Shown one piece after another: positions 22,994 to 25,696 of a DNA stretch of 25,696 nt. Below the pieces are notes generated by a model, which did no database searches, had not been told where the DNA came from, and was given only the letters and a program-made list of their open reading frames with translations. Where the stretch lies: contig CAYXXZ010000042.1 of assembly GCA_964469165.1 (NCBI GenBank), positions 1-25,696 of the forward strand, in the 5' to 3' direction. A program made the position numbers and the translations under genes. Position 1 is the stretch's first letter; each line of letters begins with the position of its first letter. The DNA is from CAYXXZ01 sp964469165 (lineage in GTDB: Bacteria > Pseudomonadota > Gammaproteobacteria > Pseudomonadales > Porticoccaceae).

Positions 22994-23941
22994 ATGTCCG
23001 ACAACCGCATCGATCTCCAAGCTCTGATCAGTGGCGAATATGCTGGTCAACGCGTCGATCAGGCCGCCACCGCGCTGTTTGGCGAATATTCGCGCGCCCA
23101 GATTCAGCATTGGATCAAGTCCGGCGAACTCACCCTGAACGGCAAACCCTGCAAGCCGAAGGAGCGTGTGTTCGGTGGTGAGCGCTTGCGGGTGGCGGCA
23201 ACATTGGTGCCCCAGGGCGAGTGGCTGTCCGAGGCCATTCCCCTGAACATCCTGTATGAAGACGACGATATCCTGGTCATCGACAAGGCCGCGGGCCTGG
23301 TGGTGCACCCCGGCGCGGGCAATCCGCAGGGCACGGTGCTCAATGCGCTGTTGCACCGCTATCCGGGCCAGGAGAATCTGGCACGGGCGGGGATCGTCCA
23401 CCGCCTCGACAAGGATACGTCGGGGCTGATGGTGGTTGCCCGTACCCTGCAGGCGCAGACTGCGCTGGTCGCGCAGCTCCAGGCGCGCACGGTGACCAGA
23501 GAATACGAGGCCGTGGTACAGGGCGTGCCCGTTGCCGGCGGCGTCATCGATGAACCCATCGGTCGCCATCCCCGCCAGCGCACCCGCATGGCGGTGGTGG
23601 CGGGCGGGCGGCCAGCGCTCAGCCATTTCCGCGTGATACAGCGGTTTGGCGCGCACAGCCATGTGAGAGTCAAGCTGGAAACCGGCAGAACTCACCAGAT
23701 TCGCGTGCATATGGCGCACATCGGCTTCCCGCTGGTGGGCGACCCGGTCTACGGTGGGCGCTTCAGGTTGCCGGCGGGCGCCAGTCCGGAGCTGGCGGAA
23801 GCATTGCGCCATTTCGATCGCCAGGCGCTGCATGCGGTGGCATTGCGGCTCGAACACCCGCGCACCGGCGAAACCCTGGGCTGGAACTCGCAGCTGCCGG
23901 AGGATTTCCGCCAGTTGCTGGAGGCATTGGAGAACGGATGA
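22994..23941 (+). CDS. rluD: 23S rRNA pseudouridine synthase RluD
   Basis: This enzyme makes pseudouridines in helix 69 of 23S rRNA (positions 1911, 1915 and 1917 in E. coli). The 315-residue protein has an N-terminal S4 RNA-binding domain (about 18-75) and the catalytic motif HRLDKDTSG (136-144) with Asp139, the same position as in the E. coli enzyme. The RluA-family phrase GRTHQIRVHM is also present. Placement divergent to bamD and overlapping pgeF by 4 nt is the common gammaproteobacterial arrangement. The ribosome site is weak. Confidence 0.95.
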   Translation: MSDNRIDLQALISGEYAGQRVDQAATALFGEYSRAQIQHWIKSGELTLNGKPCKPKERVFGGERLRVAATLVPQGEWLSEAIPLNILYEDDDILVIDKAAGLVVHPGAGNPQGTVLNALLHRYPGQENLARAGIVHRLDKDTSGLMVVARTLQAQTALVAQLQARTVTREYEAVVQGVPVAGGVIDEPIGRHPRQRTRMAVVAGGRPALSHFRVIQRFGAHSHVRVKLETGRTHQIRVHMAHIGFPLVGDPVYGGRFRLPAGASPELAEALRHFDRQALHAVALRLEHPRTGETLGWNSQLPEDFRQLLEALENG

Positions 23942-24714
23942 GCGGCATACCCCTGATTCGACCCCGGTGGCCCGCGCCCGCCAATGTTCGCAGCGCCGTG
24001 ACCACTCGTGCGGGCGGCATCAGCAGCGGCCCCTGGGCCACTCTCAATCTGGGTGACCACGTCGGGGACGATCCACAGGCTGTCGCCGCAAACCGGGAAC
24101 TGTTGCGGGGCGAGCTCGGGCTTGAGCGAGCACCGCTGTGGGTGAATCAGGTGCACGGCACGGATGTCCTCAGCTTCGACCCGTTGCCCCATGAAATCAA
24201 TCCTGTTGGCATGACTGCGGATGGAGTTTGCACCCGCAGTGACGGCGTGGCGTGCGCCATCATGACGGCGGACTGCCTGCCGGTGCTGCTCTGTGACCGA
24301 CGCGGCACCGTAGCAGCCGCCGCGCATGCCGGTTGGCGCGGTCTGGCGGCTGGTATTCTGCGCAACACGGTGGCCGCCATGGCCTGCGACCCCGCCGATG
24401 TGCTGGCCTGGCTGGGACCAGCCATCGGGCCGGATGCCTTCGAAGTGGGGAGCGAAGTGAGAGAAGCTTTTCAGGACGCCGCGCTGAACCCCACTCAGCG
24501 CACGGCCATTGCAACCTGTTTTGCGCCTTCGGATGCGCCGGGTAAATATCGGGCAGATCTCTACGCGCTGGCGGCGGCGGAGCTTGCGGCGATTGGCGTG
24601 CCGAAAACCTACGGAGGAGGATTCTGCACGTTCCGCGATACCGAACGTTTCTACTCCTACCGCCGCGATGGCGAGACCGGCAGAATGGCATCGCTGATCT
24701 GGCTGGCGCCCTGA
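23938..24714 (+). CDS. pgeF: peptidoglycan editing factor PgeF (YfiH, multicopper polyphenol oxidase/laccase family)
   Basis: A 258-residue DUF152-family protein. In E. coli, PgeF removes wrong amino acids (such as Ser in place of Ala) from peptidoglycan precursors; relatives have been described as laccases or purine nucleoside enzymes. The zinc ligand set is visible: His73 in NQVHGT, Cys113 in TADCLP, His130 in HAGWRG. LGPAIGP is also present. It overlaps rluD (ATGA) and is followed by a REP pair. Confidence 0.94.
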   Translation: MSGIPLIRPRWPAPANVRSAVTTRAGGISSGPWATLNLGDHVGDDPQAVAANRELLRGELGLERAPLWVNQVHGTDVLSFDPLPHEINPVGMTADGVCTRSDGVACAIMTADCLPVLLCDRRGTVAAAAHAGWRGLAAGILRNTVAAMACDPADVLAWLGPAIGPDAFEVGSEVREAFQDAALNPTQRTAIATCFAPSDAPGKYRADLYALAAAELAAIGVPKTYGGGFCTFRDTERFYSYRRDGETGRMASLIWLAP

Positions 24715-24729
24715 TCTTTCGAGCGTGAC

Positions 24730-24791
24730 TGCAGGAGCTTGCCTGCAAGCGACAAATTTCGGAGGGGGTCGCCTGCGGGCAGGTTCCTGCA
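24730..24791. repeat. inverted REP pair (BIME-like) between convergent genes
   Basis: Arms 24730-24753 and 24768-24791 are complementary at about 20 of 24 positions and include the GGAG-type tetramer followed by GCTTGCCTGCAAGC. The style is that of Pseudomonas intergenic REPs. It lies between pgeF and the convergent small gene and may block or end transcription from both. Confidence 0.75.
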
Positions 24792-24797
24792 ACGGCC

Positions 24798-25001
24798 CTA
24801 ACTACCGCCGCAGCCGCAGCCTCGCCATTCGGCCAGGTCGGTGAGCGCGTCGAGCTCGTCTTCCGGTGTGAGGCCCTTATCGAAGCCCTTGCGGTGATTT
24901 TCTGGCGTGGCGGAAACGATCCAGGTGAGGTCCCGCTCCGCGGCGAGTTGTCTCAATTCAGCCAGCCAGGCTTCGAAAGTGAGATCGGATTTGTTTTCCA
25001 T
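24798..25001 (-). CDS. conserved small hypothetical protein with Cys/Gly tail
   Basis: A 67-residue soluble protein: an N-terminal acidic helix (SDLTFEAWLAELRQLAAER), a middle LTWIVSATPENHRKGFDKGLTPEDELDAL, and the ending WRGCGCGGS. I recall similar short proteins in pseudomonads and relatives but no function. The two Cys could bind metal. AGGAG lies 8 nt before the ATG at 25001. It is convergent with pgeF across a REP pair. Confidence 0.75.
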   Translation of the reverse strand: MENKSDLTFEAWLAELRQLAAERDLTWIVSATPENHRKGFDKGLTPEDELDALTDLAEWRGCGCGGS

Positions 25002-25065
25002 CGCTATCTCCTGTGGCAGGGGTTACCGCTAACTATAGCAAATGGCGGGGTATCGGATGGCGGCG

Positions 25066-25093
25066 CTGCCATGTGCCATTGCAACGTTATAAT
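25066..25093 (+). promoter_or_regulatory. candidate promoter for the thioesterase gene
   Basis: A perfect -10 TATAAT (25088-25093) with a weak -35 CTGCCA (25066-25071) at 16 nt. The transcript would start about 37 nt before the ATG at 25137. Confidence 0.5.
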
Positions 25094-25136
25094 CCCTCAT
25101 CGAGAGAAAGCAGTGCAACAGGATGACGTAGCCACC

Positions 25137-25604
25137 ATGAACGACAACGCAATCACTTCTCCGCCAGCCGATTTCGAAGCGGTCGGCAGCGGACTTGGCT
25201 TTATCGATGCCATACAGCCTTTCTACCGACGCATTCGCGGCACCGAGCTCAGTTTCGGCCTGGTGGTGCAGAAGCACCACTGCAATCGCATGGATATGTG
25301 CCACGGCGCGGTACTAATGACGCTGGCGGATATCACCGCGGTTTCCGGCATCAGCTTGCTGCGGGGCATGGAAGAAGGTACGCCCACCGTCAATCTCACC
25401 ATGAATTTCGTGTCTTCCGCCCGCGCGGGTGACTGGTTGCAGGCTGACGTGGAAAAGGCGACATTGAAGCGCCGTCTCGCCTTCTGCGGCGGCACCATTT
25501 ACAGCACCAGGGGCGTCGTCGCTCATTTTGATGGTGTCTTTTATCTTCCCGACGAACACTTGTGGAAAGGGAAGAAAATGCGCGGCAAATTGCTGGAGGA
25601 TTGA
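25137..25604 (+). CDS. PaaI-family hotdog-fold thioesterase
   Basis: A 155-residue single hotdog-domain protein. The active-site-like phrase HHCNRMDMCHGAVLMTLADI matches the HGG/HGA...LAD pattern of PaaI/YbgC-type acyl-CoA thioesterases. The substrate is unknown. I chose ATG at 25137; a GTG at 25113 with GAGAGAAAG before it is an alternative that would add eight residues. The gene ends 7 nt before the heptamer tandem repeats. Confidence 0.82.
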   Translation: MNDNAITSPPADFEAVGSGLGFIDAIQPFYRRIRGTELSFGLVVQKHHCNRMDMCHGAVLMTLADITAVSGISLLRGMEEGTPTVNLTMNFVSSARAGDWLQADVEKATLKRRLAFCGGTIYSTRGVVAHFDGVFYLPDEHLWKGKKMRGKLLED

Positions 25605-25610
25605 GAGAGA

Positions 25611-25645
25611 GTTCACAGTTCACAGTTCACAGTTGACAGTCATCA
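25611..25645 (+). repeat. heptamer tandem repeat, left block
   Basis: Three exact copies of GTTCACA (25611-25631), one variant GTTGACA (25632-25638), and a decayed fifth (25639-25645). Confidence 0.9.
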
Positions 25646-25663
25646 GGGGGGAGTCACACTCAC

Positions 25664-25696
25664 TGACAACTGACAACTGACAACTGACAACTGACA
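25664..25696 (+). repeat. heptamer tandem repeat, right block (cut by window end)
   Basis: Four exact copies of TGACAAC (25664-25691) plus five bases of a fifth at the window edge; the array may continue. The unit on the opposite strand (GTTGTCA) resembles the left block's GTTGACA. Confidence 0.9.

Noticed and set aside
25611..25696. CRISPR-like array
   Set aside because: The repeats are 7-bp direct tandem units without spacers, so this is a microsatellite and not a CRISPR array.

Overview
The window is high-GC gammaproteobacterial chromosome, probably from an aerobic, Pseudomonas/Marinobacter/Alcanivorax-like lineage. This rests on the cbb3 oxidase cluster order, an E. coli-like GloA, the bamD/rluD/pgeF neighbourhood and GTAG/GGAG-type REP palindromes. 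The species cannot be fixed from sequence alone. No rRNA, tRNA, CRISPR array, insertion sequence with a transposase, or replication origin was seen.

Region 1 (1-8667) is a complete respiratory module. ccoN (5' end cut by the window edge), ccoO, ccoQ and ccoP encode the cbb3-type high-affinity terminal oxidase. After a gap filled by an 89-bp palindromic REP-like doublet come ccoG, ccoH, ccoI and ccoS (Fe-S/copper maturation and assembly) and a TauE/SafE-like membrane protein with a His-rich tail. Most genes in this second half overlap or abut. All heme ligands of CcoN, CcoO and CcoP are present.

Region 2 (8668-10687) has a Yip1-family membrane protein, gloA (glyoxalase I, Ni-type ligand set), a bidirectional terminator, and a reverse-strand AbrB-like antitoxin-type gene. 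The best start and ribosome site of that gene are out of frame by one base across a run of nine C.

Region 3 (10688-21624) is an iron-starvation cell-surface-signalling locus: a FecI-like ECF sigma factor, a FecR-like anti-sigma factor, an STN-containing TonB-dependent receptor, and an inner-membrane/periplasmic operon (PepSY, DUF3649, DUF3325 with a Cys-x-x-Cys extension, and a nickel/cobalt-accessory-like periplasmic protein). Three toxin-antitoxin modules interrupt this logical unit. An RHH/ParE pair lies between two 158-bp direct copies of the fecR 3' end. An AbiEi/AbiEii pair lies just before the receptor. A ParD/ParE pair lies on the opposite strand between receptor and PepSY operon. A second REP doublet is read through in frame inside the DUF3325 gene.

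Region 4 (21625-25696) returns to core genes: a LysR-like N-terminal scrap, bamD (reverse), then divergently rluD and pgeF overlapping by 4 nt, a REP pair between convergent genes, a small Cys/Gly-tailed hypothetical protein, a PaaI-like hotdog thioesterase, and heptamer tandem repeats at the window edge.
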